Part shown: positions 1 to 6,974 of the stretch, in pieces
How positions within the stretch are numbered: the stretch's first letter is position 1
Layout: each line of letters starts with the position of its first letter
Origin: a bacterium
GTDB taxonomy: Bacteria > ARS69
Direction of reading: 5' to 3'
Length of the DNA: 14,308 nt
Assembly: GCA_025774865.1 (NCBI GenBank)
Contig: JALGZO010000063.1
Coordinates: 1-14,308 of the forward strand
The notes under the pieces: model-generated
Told to the model about the DNA's origin: nothing
Databases searched by the model: none
The model's input: only the letters and a program-made list of their open reading frames with translations
Translations under genes and position numbers: made by a program

Positions 1-1
1 G

Positions 2-253
2 CGCCGTTTTCTCGAGTATCGCGTGCAGCTTCGGGCGCAGGTGGGGTCTCCTTGCGCGACACACCTCGCGGACTCGTTCACGGAGTGGACCCCTTTCCCG
101 GACAACACCAATACGCCCATCGTGATCGGGGACGCTCCCCCGACGCAGTACACGGACCTGATCTCGCCCAACTGTGTCTGGGTTTTCACCCTCCAGGTTC
201 GAGATCCCGCCGGCAACCGGGGCGACGCGAGCTGCGAGATCGTCCAGCGGTGA
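2..253 (+). CDS. C-terminal end of an unidentified, probably exported protein (5' truncated)
   Basis: The reading frame is already open at the left edge and ends at TGA 251-253, giving 83 visible residues. The end of the protein reads like a beta-sandwich (Ig-like or fibronectin-type) domain: a YRVQLRAQ strand near the start, and FTLQVRDPAGNRGD near the end, a D-x-A-G-N pattern common in bacterial Ig-like repeats. Three cysteines (in SPCATH, PNCVW and ASCEI) suggest a protein outside the cytoplasm, possibly disulfide-bonded. There is no C-terminal membrane segment or sorting signal. Function unknown. The start and any signal peptide lie outside the window. It is separated from mraZ by 243 nt and is probably not part of the dcw operon. 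Domain type is inference; that this is a real coding end is moderately well supported by the sensible composition. Confidence 0.55.
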   Translation, partial: RRFLEYRVQLRAQVGSPCATHLADSFTEWTPFPDNTNTPIVIGDAPPTQYTDLISPNCVWVFTLQVRDPAGNRGDASCEIVQR

Positions 254-300
254 ACTAGCGCCCCAAGCCGACCCTGACCGCACATTTCCCCGCCAATCGG

Positions 301-358
301 GTCCCGGGCCCTCGTCCGCTTTCCGGGACGAATCGCCCCGCTGGGCCCATTCCGGCCC
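301..358 (+). terminator. Weak hairpins between the upstream gene and mraZ; possible terminator
   Basis: Two short inverted repeats lie 50-105 nt after the upstream stop codon. GTCCCGG (301-307) pairs with CCGGGAC (323-329), a perfect 7-bp stem with a 15-nt loop. GGGCC (343-347) pairs with GGCCC (354-358), a 5-bp stem with a 6-nt loop, followed by TTCTCT. Neither has a true run of T, so an intrinsic terminator is only a guess. In DNA this GC-rich, stems of this size also arise by chance. Confidence 0.25.
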
Positions 359-400
359 TTCTCTGCCGACTTTCGCTGAAACTCGACCGGCGCGATCCTT

Positions 401-432
401 TTGCCTGGACATGGGTCAGAAGGGGTTCTAGT
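401..432 (+). promoter_or_regulatory. Tentative promoter ahead of mraZ
   Basis: TTGCCT (401-406) resembles a -35 element and TCTAGT (427-432) matches four of six positions of a -10 element, but the 20-nt spacing is too long for a standard sigma-70 promoter. The site lies where the dcw promoter is expected, about 65-95 nt ahead of the mraZ start, and within the series of TGGG-like boxes. Position is the main argument; the sequence match is poor. Confidence 0.2.
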
Positions 433-466
433 GTGCCGAAGTGGGTTGAGGTGGGGCAACGGGGAA
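412..466 (+). promoter_or_regulatory. MraZ box array: TGGG-like direct repeats every 10 nt
   Basis: Pentamers at exactly 10-nt steps read TGGGT (412), GGGGT (422), TGTGC (432), TGGGT (442), TGGGG (452) and GGGAA (462). The pair at 441-445 and 451-455 is the perfect repeat GTGGG. In E. coli and other bacteria MraZ binds direct TGGGN repeats separated by 5 nt, just ahead of its own gene, and represses the operon. Spacing, sequence and position all match, and mraZ begins 31 nt after the last box. The core 442-466 is well supported; the upstream boxes (412, 422) are less certain and 432 is degenerate. Binding of MraZ here is inferred. Confidence 0.7.
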
Positions 467-496
467 GCAGGGAACCGTGTTGGAAAGGTCCTCTCA

Positions 497-961
497 ATGG
501 CTTCGTTCCGCGGATCATTCCGCCATTCGATCGATCCGAAGGGTCGTCTGGCCCTGCCGAAGCCGTTTCGTCGGATCACCGGAGTCAAAGGAGAGGGTCA
601 GGAGCCGGCTCTGGTGCTCACGAAGGGATTCAACGACTGCGTCGCCGCGTATACGGAGGATGACTGGCCCACGTACGAGGGTCGGTTGCGCGAGGCGACC
701 TTCGTGGACCAGGGGTCCCGCGATTTCATGCTCGAACTCGCGGAACAGACGCGAGATGTCCTCATCGACAAGGTGGGGCGCATCGTCGTACCTCAGATGC
801 ACATGGACATCGGCGGGTTCGGCAAGAACGAAGAGATTCTCGTCCTCGGAATGTTCGATCACATCGAGCTGTGGAAGATTTCGCGGTACCAGGAGCACAT
901 CGCGAAATCGAAGGGAACGTTCGAGGAACGGGCGAGAGACTTCTTCCGGCGCAGAGCTTAG
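497..961 (+). CDS. mraZ: Transcriptional regulator MraZ
   Basis: 154 residues, the usual MraZ size. MraZ is a DNA-binding protein of the AbrB/SpoVT fold that forms ring-shaped oligomers and represses the dcw operon it heads. Both of its repeated half-domains are visible: the first has DPKGR (residues 13-17) followed by LALP, the second DKVGR (91-95) followed by IVVP. These are the two D-x-x-x-R DNA-contact motifs. The N-terminus (MASFRGSFRHSIDPKGR) is typical of the family. ATG 497 is preferred because GGAAAGG (482-488) lies 8 nt upstream and the family start fits. An in-frame TTG at 401 would add 32 unrelated residues and start inside the operator. It is the first gene of the cluster, downstream of the box array, and is followed by an unusually long gap before rsmH. 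Confidence 0.95.
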   Translation: MASFRGSFRHSIDPKGRLALPKPFRRITGVKGEGQEPALVLTKGFNDCVAAYTEDDWPTYEGRLREATFVDQGSRDFMLELAEQTRDVLIDKVGRIVVPQMHMDIGGFGKNEEILVLGMFDHIELWKISRYQEHIAKSKGTFEERARDFFRRRA

Positions 962-1161
962 GAGGCCCTCTCGCCCCCATTGGAAGTGGAGGCTGCACTA
1001 GGAAGGCTTCTTCCGCCCGCGGGCCAGCTCCCCGCGACCGCAAGACTTCTTCCCAGAGCCTCCGAACGAGAAGAGCAAGCGATTGGCCGGTCGCGTCCGG
1101 GCGGAGGTGTGAGGTGCCGGGGACATCGCTCGTCGAGGCACGGGTCGTCAGGAGGGCCACC
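962..1161 (+). other. 200-nt gap between mraZ and rsmH
   Basis: No convincing gene. It contains a small hairpin GGAAG-GCTT-CTTCC (1001-1014), the palindrome GCCCGCGGGC (1015-1024), and a second copy of CTTCTTCC (1046-1053; first copy 1007-1014). A 61-codon frame opens with TTG at 980 and closes at TGA 1163-1165, overlapping the rsmH start. It has no good ribosome binding site and a composition-driven protein, so I do not call it. The rsmH frame is also open through the gap but shows no RsmH-like sequence there. The gap could be a leader or processing region for the rest of the operon, or hold nothing. Confidence 0.4.
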
Positions 1162-2121
1162 GTGAGGCGCGACCATGAACCGGTCCTTCGGGACCGGGCC
1201 GTGGATTTCTGGGTCTCACCGGCGGCTGACCGTGTCGTCGACGGAACGGTGGGGCGCGCCGGCCATTCGCTTGCTCTCTTGGAGAAACATCGCGAGGTCA
1301 AGCTCCTTGCCCTCGATCGCGATCCCGACGCCGTCTCATCGGCCCAGCGCGGGCTCGCCGAGTTCGTCGACCGCGTGCAGGTCCGAGGTGGTTCGTACGC
1401 CGACCTCGGCGCGCACCTCGCCGAGTGGGGTGGCGGCCCGGCCGATGGGATCCTGCTCGATCTCGGCGTGTCTTCGCCCCAGCTCGACGACCCCGAACGC
1501 GGATTCAGCTTCCGGTTCGACGGTCCGCTCGACCTTCGGTTCGATCGCACCCGGGGGGAGTCGGCGGGGGCCTGGCTCGCGCGCGTCGATCCGGGTGAGC
1601 TGACGCGCGTCCTGCGCGAACTGGGCGAGGAACCTCGGGCGCGTCGCGTGGCGCGAGCGATCGTCGCGGCCCGCGAGGAGGCCCCGATCGACACGACCGG
1701 CCGGCTTCGAGACGTGATTCAGGGCGTCGCCGGACGGCGAGACGAAGTGAGCTCCAAATCTCTGGCGCGAGTGTTTCAGGCCATCCGGATCGCCGTGAAC
1801 GGCGAGCTCGAAGAGCTCGATCGGTTCTTGGACGGGCTCCGGGGTCATCTCGCGCTCGGTGGTCGCGTCGTGATCATCAGCTTTCACAGCCTCGAGGACC
1901 GACGAGTGAAGCGCGCCTTTCGCGCGGCCGCGCGCGACTGCATCTGTCCTTCGGAGCTTCCCGTGTGCGCATGCGGCGGAGGGCAAGCGTGGCTCCGCGT
2001 GCTCACGTCGCGCCCGGTGACGGCGGAACCGCACGAAGTCGAAGCGAACCCGCGGGCCCGGAGCGCCAAGCTGCGGGCCGCCGAGCGAGTGCCGACTCGG
2101 GGCGAGCGGGGAAACGAATGA
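1162..2121 (+). CDS. rsmH: 16S rRNA (cytosine(1402)-N(4))-methyltransferase RsmH
   Basis: 319 residues. RsmH (MraW) is a SAM-dependent enzyme that methylates N4 of C1402 in the ribosomal P site. Visible motifs: HEPVL at the N-terminus (5-9); SAM motif I as VVDGTVGRAGHS (25-36, with Ala33 where many members have Gly); acidic ALDRD (50-54); the family signature ILLDLGVSSPQLD (97-109), then RGFSFRFDGPLDLRFD; VVIISFHSLEDRRVKRAF near the C-terminus; and RSAKLRAAERV at the end. A CxC...CxC group (Cys260, 262, 269, 271) resembles that of other GC-rich RsmH proteins. GTG 1162 was chosen because GGAGGG (1151-1156) lies 5 nt upstream and HEPVL normally begins a few residues from the start. The frame stays open far upstream, so an annotation pipeline may extend it wrongly. 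The stop overlaps the ftsL start (ATGA). Confidence 0.95.
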   Translation: MRRDHEPVLRDRAVDFWVSPAADRVVDGTVGRAGHSLALLEKHREVKLLALDRDPDAVSSAQRGLAEFVDRVQVRGGSYADLGAHLAEWGGGPADGILLDLGVSSPQLDDPERGFSFRFDGPLDLRFDRTRGESAGAWLARVDPGELTRVLRELGEEPRARRVARAIVAAREEAPIDTTGRLRDVIQGVAGRRDEVSSKSLARVFQAIRIAVNGELEELDRFLDGLRGHLALGGRVVIISFHSLEDRRVKRAFRAAARDCICPSELPVCACGGGQAWLRVLTSRPVTAEPHEVEANPRARSAKLRAAERVPTRGERGNE

Positions 2122-2471
2122 GCTCGAATCTGCGCCGAGCGGAGAGGGCGGGACAGGCCGCAAAGACGACGATGCGCCGTCGACGGGAGCGTGAACGGGT
2201 GGTGTGGTGGACGACGGCCGTTCTTTTCGGCATCCCGCTTCTCTTCGTCGCGGTTTGGTTCCGGATGGAGGTCTCGACCGAGCTTCGGGTCCGGGACGAC
2301 CTGATAGCCGAGCGACGCCGTTTGGAGCGAGCCGTCGCGGAGCTGTCGGGCGAGAAGACACGTCTCTCGACGTGGGAGTCGATCGGGGCGCGTGCGCATC
2401 GAGCCGGATTGCGCCCGCCGAACACTTCCGAGGTTCTTTGGGTACGGGTGGGGAACGAACGGGGGAGATGA
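2118..2471 (+). CDS. ftsL: Cell division protein FtsL
   Basis: 117 residues with the FtsL layout: a short, strongly basic cytoplasmic end (residues 1-27, including RRRRERER), one membrane segment (about 28-48, VVWWTTAVLFGIPLLFVAVW), then a periplasmic helix rich in Arg, Glu and Leu (about 50-85) that should form a coiled coil. The tail SIGARAHRAGLRPPNTSEVLWV matches the usual FtsL/FtsB ending in which an 'A-x-x-x-G-L-x-P-P' turn precedes a beta strand. FtsL joins FtsB and FtsQ in the complex that activates FtsWI at the septum. FtsL is poorly conserved, so the call relies on topology and on position between rsmH and ftsI. ATG 2118 overlaps the rsmH stop, with GGGGAA just upstream, suggesting translational coupling. 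It ends 4 nt before ftsI. Confidence 0.88.
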   Translation: MSSNLRRAERAGQAAKTTMRRRRERERVVWWTTAVLFGIPLLFVAVWFRMEVSTELRVRDDLIAERRRLERAVAELSGEKTRLSTWESIGARAHRAGLRPPNTSEVLWVRVGNERGR

Positions 2472-2475
2472 TCCG

Positions 2476-4011
2476 ATGCGAAGAAGCCAGCCGACGGCGC
2501 GGTTCGAGCGCCGGCTCGTCGTAGGGGCGCTCGCCACCTTCATACTCGGTGGTCTGGTGGTCGCACGACTGATGCAGGTGCAGGTCGTCCAGGCGGAATC
2601 GCTCAGCGCCGAGGCCAAGAGCCAGCAGCAGCGAACTCAGGAGCTGGCGGCCGCGCGCGGCGCGATTCTCGCGCGCGGGGGTGAGCCTCTCGGCATGACG
2701 GTTCCGTCGGATCCCCGAGGGGGTCGGGGAGCCGAACGGGCTTACCCGCGCGGGTGCCTGGCCGCCCACATCATCGGGTTCTGCGGCGCGGACGGTCGTG
2801 GTCTCGAAGGCGTCGAGCTCGCCTTCGAGCAGCATCTGAAGGGGCGGTCGGGCTCCCGCGTCGTCGCGGCGAACGCGCGCGGCGACCTGTCCACCATGCC
2901 GGGCAGTCGGTTGAGGGCCGCCGAGGACGGCGCGACCCTCATTCTGACCATCGACGCGACGGCGCAGTCGGTGCTCGAACGCGAGCTGAAGGAGTGCGTC
3001 GAGAAGTCGGGGGCGATCAGCGCCACGGCGATCCTGATGGATCCACGGACCGGCGACGTGTACGCGATGGGGACGTACCCCAACTATGACCCCGGAGCCC
3101 CGAGCGCTTCGCGCGTCGAATTCCGTCGCAACCGGGCGATCACCGATGTGAACGAGCCCGGGTCGACGTTCAAGATCGTGACGGCCGCGGTGTGCCTCGA
3201 AAGGGGAATCGCGACGCCCGGAACGCTGGTCGAGTCGAGCAAGGAGCTCGGCCTCCAAGGTGGGCGTCTCCGAGACAAGGAAGACTACGGATGGGTCACG
3301 CTCGAGGAGACATTGACCCTTTCCGTCAACACGGCCACGGCGCGCCTGGCCCGTCAGGTCGGGGCCGAGTCTCTTTATCAATACGCGCGCGCGTTCGGTT
3401 TCGGGTGCGTCACCGGAATAGACCTGCCCGGTGAGGTGTCCGGAATCCTTCGTCGTCCGGCGAACTGGTCCGGCCGCTCCCTGGAGACGATCTCGATCGG
3501 GCAGGAGGTCGCGGTAACCCCGATCCAGCTCGCGTCGGCGTACGCCGCGGTGGCGAACGACGGTGTGCTCATGAGGCCGCGCCTCGTGAAGGAGATCCGC
3601 GACTCCTCCGGCAAGATCGTGCGGAGCTTCCGCGCGACGAGGATCCGGCGCGTCGTCTCATCGAAGACTGCGGCGACACTGACTGAGATTCTCGCCGCCG
3701 TCGTGGAGGACGGCACCGGCCGCGAGGCTCGCATTCCGGGGCTCGGCGTCGCCGGTAAGACCGGTACGGCGCAACGTGTCGATCCGGAGACCGGCCGCTA
3801 TGACTCCCGGCGACACGTGGCCTCGTTCGTCGGATTCCTTCCCGCCCGCGATCCCAAGCTGGTCGGTGTCGTCGTGGTCGATCGCCCTCAGGGCGTCGGC
3901 TACGGCGGACAGGTCGCGGCGCCTTGCTTTCGCCGCATCGTGGAGGGAACTCTCCTCACGAGTCGCGGTTCCTCGAATCTCGATCTTCCTTCGATCCGCA
4001 CCGATCTCTGA
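2476..4011 (+). CDS. ftsI: Septal peptidoglycan transpeptidase FtsI (class B PBP), with a shortened N-terminal module
   Basis: 511 residues. FtsI (PBP3) crosslinks septal peptidoglycan as the partner of FtsW. It has a basic start, a membrane anchor (about 14-30), the class B module opening with RGAIL (61-65), and a transpeptidase domain with all three motifs: STFK (230-233, nucleophile Ser230), SVN (283-285) and KTGT (428-431). Spacings in the catalytic domain (53 and 198 residues from the Ser) are close to E. coli PBP3. The distance from the RG motif to the Ser is only 169 residues, against about 236 in E. coli. Only 14 residues (74-87) separate EPLG from RAYPRGCLAAHIIGF, where a whole lobe normally lies, so the protein lacks most of the head of the pedestal module. 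No PASTA domains. ATG 2476 has GGAG 8 nt upstream; an in-frame upstream start at 2392 would overlap ftsL. Confidence 0.92.
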   Translation: MRRSQPTARFERRLVVGALATFILGGLVVARLMQVQVVQAESLSAEAKSQQQRTQELAAARGAILARGGEPLGMTVPSDPRGGRGAERAYPRGCLAAHIIGFCGADGRGLEGVELAFEQHLKGRSGSRVVAANARGDLSTMPGSRLRAAEDGATLILTIDATAQSVLERELKECVEKSGAISATAILMDPRTGDVYAMGTYPNYDPGAPSASRVEFRRNRAITDVNEPGSTFKIVTAAVCLERGIATPGTLVESSKELGLQGGRLRDKEDYGWVTLEETLTLSVNTATARLARQVGAESLYQYARAFGFGCVTGIDLPGEVSGILRRPANWSGRSLETISIGQEVAVTPIQLASAYAAVANDGVLMRPRLVKEIRDSSGKIVRSFRATRIRRVVSSKTAATLTEILAAVVEDGTGREARIPGLGVAGKTGTAQRVDPETGRYDSRRHVASFVGFLPARDPKLVGVVVVDRPQGVGYGGQVAAPCFRRIVEGTLLTSRGSSNLDLPSIRTDL

Positions 4012-4029
4012 GCCGGAAGGAACGAGGGA

Positions 4030-5556
4030 ATGGCGCTCGCGAGTCTGTGGGGGAGGAATGACGCCCGCATGCTGACCTTGAGCCGGCTCGTCGCTGGCGT
4101 ACCCGGAGTGACCGTCGTTCGCGGCGGGGACTCGGACGTCGCGAAAGTCCAGGTCGACTCGCGACGAGTCGGCCCCCACGACCTCTTCGTCGCGATTCCC
4201 GGACTGCATCGGAACGGGATGCTTTTCGCCGCGGACGCCCTGGAGCGTGGCGCGGCGGGCGTCGTGGGGCCGGCGGACGCGACGCCTCCTTCAACCGGCG
4301 CGTGGCTCGTGGCCGAGGACGCGCGGCTCGCGGCGGCGCTCCTGGCGACCCGGGCGTGGGATCGACCCTCCCGCCGACTCGACGTCCTCGGGGTCACGGG
4401 TACGAACGGCAAGACCACGACCGCGTTTCTCGTTCGTTCCATCTGGAGCGCCGCGGGCCGGCGCACGGCAATTCTGGGGACGCTCGGGACGCTCCTCCCC
4501 GATGGCGAGCTTCCGCAGGCGCGTACGACGCCGGAGGCGCCGGATGTGCAGCGCACGTTGGATCAGGCCGTGCAGCAGGGCGCCCACGTGGCCGTGCTCG
4601 AGGTTTCTTCGCACGCGCTGGACCTTCGGCGCGTGGACGGGACCGAGTTCGCCGCCGCCGCGTTTCTCAATCTCACGCCGGAACACCTCGACTGGCACGG
4701 TTCGATCGAAGCCTACGGAGAGTCGAAGCGGCGGCTCTTTTCGGATCTCCTGTCGCCGGGACGGGCTCCGAACGGTCCCCGCGCGGTCCTGCACGCCGAT
4801 GACCCTTGGGCGAATCACATTCGGGAGGTGGTGGACGACGCGCTGTTCTTCGGACTGGAGAGTCGTGACGCGGCCGTGACGGCTCACGGCGTTCGCGCGA
4901 TCTCGGCAGGGGCGGCGTTCACCCTCGAGTCACCGGCAGGCTCGGCCGAGATCGAACTCTCACTCCCGGGCCGCCACAACGTCGTCAACGCGCTCGCGGC
5001 CGCAGGTCTCGCGATCGTGATGGGTATCCCGTTGGGCGCGATCGCCGACGGCCTCTCGACCGCGGCGGCTCCGGCCGGACGCTTCGAGCGGGTTCACTCC
5101 GGATCATTCGACGCCTATGTGGATTACGCGCACACGGAGGACGGCCTGCGTAGAACGCTCGACGCCGCCCGCGAGATCACCCGGGGTCGTGTGATCGTCG
5201 TGCTCGGGTGTGGTGGCGAGCGCGACCGTGACAAACGACCCATCATGGGTGGGCTCGCGGCCGGACTCGCCGACCTCGCGATATTCACGACGGACAACCC
5301 CCGAAGCGAGGATCCGAACATGATCGTCGAGGAGATGCTGAGGGGTGCGGGATCGCGTCGAGATCACGTCGTCGTCGAAATGGACCGCGAGCGAGCGCTG
5401 GCGCGGGCGGTCGAAGCCGCGGGCGAAGGTGATCTCGTTCTCGCCTGCGGGAAGGGCCACGAGGCGGTTCAGTCGATTGCGGGCGAGGACCAGCCCTTTC
5501 CGGAGCGCGAGATCTTGGCCCGGCTCGCGGCTCGGCGGGACGGGGCGAAGGGATGA
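4030..5556 (+). CDS. murE: UDP-MurNAc-L-alanyl-D-glutamate--2,6-diaminopimelate ligase MurE
   Basis: 508 residues (E. coli about 495). This cytoplasmic ATP-dependent Mur ligase adds the third stem residue. It has an N-terminal UDP-binding domain with VDSRRVGPHDLFVAIPG, the ATP P-loop GVTGTNGKTTT (121-131), the carbamylated-lysine region YGESK (Lys233), then RHNVVNALAA-type and C-terminal ligase motifs. DNPR (422-425), followed by SEDP, is the hallmark of meso-diaminopimelate selection; lysine-adding enzymes differ there. ATG 4030 has GGAAGGA 8 nt upstream and starts 18 nt after ftsI. An in-frame ATG at 4069 gives MLTLSRLVAGV, closer to the usual MurE start, with GGAGG 12 nt upstream, so the first 13 residues are uncertain. 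The stop overlaps the murF start (ATGA). Confidence 0.96.
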   Translation: MALASLWGRNDARMLTLSRLVAGVPGVTVVRGGDSDVAKVQVDSRRVGPHDLFVAIPGLHRNGMLFAADALERGAAGVVGPADATPPSTGAWLVAEDARLAAALLATRAWDRPSRRLDVLGVTGTNGKTTTAFLVRSIWSAAGRRTAILGTLGTLLPDGELPQARTTPEAPDVQRTLDQAVQQGAHVAVLEVSSHALDLRRVDGTEFAAAAFLNLTPEHLDWHGSIEAYGESKRRLFSDLLSPGRAPNGPRAVLHADDPWANHIREVVDDALFFGLESRDAAVTAHGVRAISAGAAFTLESPAGSAEIELSLPGRHNVVNALAAAGLAIVMGIPLGAIADGLSTAAAPAGRFERVHSGSFDAYVDYAHTEDGLRRTLDAAREITRGRVIVVLGCGGERDRDKRPIMGGLAAGLADLAIFTTDNPRSEDPNMIVEEMLRGAGSRRDHVVVEMDRERALARAVEAAGEGDLVLACGKGHEAVQSIAGEDQPFPEREILARLAARRDGAKG

Positions 5557-6974
5557 GACCGGAGGTAGCGGTGGCGCGGTGGACGGCCGAGCGGGTCGCG
5601 GCCCACCTCGGCGGAGAGCTCATTGGCGAGGCGAGCGTCACTTTCGATGCCGTCACGACGGACAGCCGGACGGCTCGTGAGGGCACGGCGTTCTTCGCCC
5701 TCGACGGGTCGAGGGTTCGGGGCGTGGAATTCGTCCCGGCGGCCTTCGGGTCCGGCTGCTCCGTCGTGGTGGCGCCGCGGGACTGGGAGGGAGAGCCGCC
5801 GGCCGGTCGCGCGGCGGTGCGCGTCTCCGATCCGCTCGAGGCCCTCGCCAACCTCGCCATCATCGCGCGCAACGACTGGTCGTGTCCCGTCGTCGCCGTG
5901 ACGGGTTCGACCGGAAAGACCACGGTCAAGGAGATGGCGGCGCACGTGCTCGCTGGTCGGGCGAACGTGCTTCGCTCGCCGGGGAACTTCAACACGATCG
6001 TCGGGCTCGCGCCGACGCTCCTCAACTGGCCGGCGGACCCGGAGCTCGTCGTCCTGGAAGTCGGCGCGTCGGAGCCCGGAGAGATCGCGCGTCTCGCCCG
6101 CATCGTGCGGCCCACGGCTGCCGCGCTCACCAACGTCGCGCCCGCTCACCTGGAAGGGTTCGGAGGCGTGGAGCAGGTGGCCCGCGAGAAGGGGGAACTG
6201 CTGGCGGCCGTTCCGGCGGAAGGTCTCTGCGTGATCGACGGGGACGATCCGCGTGTGGCGACCCTGGCACCCTCCTGGACCGGAAGGGTCGAGCGGGTCG
6301 GCCTCGGTCCGGACAACGACCTCCGGGCGATCGCGATCGAGCGACGGTCCGGCGGTGGCACGACGTTTCAGGTCGCGCGCGCGACCGCCGAGCGCGAGGC
6401 GTTCACGGCCGAGCTCGCGGTTCCCGGTGAGCACCAGGTGCGGAACGCGCTCGTCGCGCTGGCCCTGGCGGCAGAGCACGGGGTGGAGCTGCCCGAGGGG
6501 ATCGAACGGCTGCGGGAGTTTCACGGCGTCGCCGGTCGGCTCGCCGTGTCGGTAAACGAGGGCGTCACGGTCGTGGATGACACCTACAACTCGAACCCGG
6601 CCTCGGTCGGGGTCGCGCTCGATTGGTTCCGGGAGCTCGAGGCCAAACGCAAGGCGGTCGCGCTGGGCGACATGCTCGAGCTCGGGGAAGGATCGAGGCG
6701 CTACCACCAGGAGCTCGGTCGCCAGGTCGCGGAGCTTCGCCTCGACCTCGCGATCTTCGTCGGTCCCGAGAGTCGGGCGGCCTTCGAGGAGGGGAGTGAG
6801 CGGGCAGGGGACCCTTCGCGGTACCGCCACGTCTCCGATTCCGTCGAGGCCGCCCGGACTCTCCGGAGTTGGGTCCGCGCCGGGGATGCCGTGCTCGTGA
6901 AAGGATCGCGCGGAATGTGTATGGAGCGAGTGGTGATCGCGCTCACGGAAGGGGAGAGCGCCGATGCTCTATGA
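5553..6974 (+). CDS. murF: UDP-MurNAc-tripeptide--D-alanyl-D-alanine ligase MurF
   Basis: 473 residues, normal for MurF, the last cytoplasmic ligase of the pathway; it adds the D-Ala-D-Ala dipeptide. Seen: an N-terminal substrate domain with DSRTAREGTAFFAL; the P-loop VTGSTGKTTVKEM (from residue 116), whose S-T/S-x-G-K-T form separates MurF from the T-N-G-K-T of MurD and MurE; GNFNTIVGLAPTLL; LEVGASEPGEIARL; NVAPAHLEGFGG; DDTYNSNPAS (342-351), the MurF version of the adenine-binding region; ALGDMLELGE; and a C-terminal VLVKGSRGMCMERVV. The ATG shares four bases with the murE stop. The 3' end overlaps mraY by 11 nt, so the three genes are probably translated together. The D-Ala-D-Ala ligase (ddl) that supplies its substrate is not in the window. 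Confidence 0.96.
   Translation: MRPEVAVARWTAERVAAHLGGELIGEASVTFDAVTTDSRTAREGTAFFALDGSRVRGVEFVPAAFGSGCSVVVAPRDWEGEPPAGRAAVRVSDPLEALANLAIIARNDWSCPVVAVTGSTGKTTVKEMAAHVLAGRANVLRSPGNFNTIVGLAPTLLNWPADPELVVLEVGASEPGEIARLARIVRPTAAALTNVAPAHLEGFGGVEQVAREKGELLAAVPAEGLCVIDGDDPRVATLAPSWTGRVERVGLGPDNDLRAIAIERRSGGGTTFQVARATAEREAFTAELAVPGEHQVRNALVALALAAEHGVELPEGIERLREFHGVAGRLAVSVNEGVTVVDDTYNSNPASVGVALDWFRELEAKRKAVALGDMLELGEGSRRYHQELGRQVAELRLDLAIFVGPESRAAFEEGSERAGDPSRYRHVSDSVEAARTLRSWVRAGDAVLVKGSRGMCMERVVIALTEGESADAL

Noticed and set aside
401-496. TTG start for mraZ at 401
   Set aside because: Adds 32 residues unlike MraZ and encoded by the operator region; ATG 497 has a good ribosome binding site and matches the family start.
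871-1161. Upstream extension of rsmH into mraZ
   Set aside because: The frame is open but the extra 97 residues show no RsmH features; GTG 1162 has a strong GGAGGG and the family-like N-terminus.
980-1165. 61-codon small gene between mraZ and rsmH
   Set aside because: TTG start, no clear ribosome binding site, low-complexity Arg/Gly/Pro/Ser protein, and overlap with the rsmH start; not enough to call.
1336-3381. 681-codon open frame on the minus strand across rsmH, ftsL and ftsI
   Set aside because: It lies opposite three well-identified genes, its protein is Arg/Pro-rich without recognisable motifs, and long antisense frames are expected in DNA with a strong G/C third-position bias.
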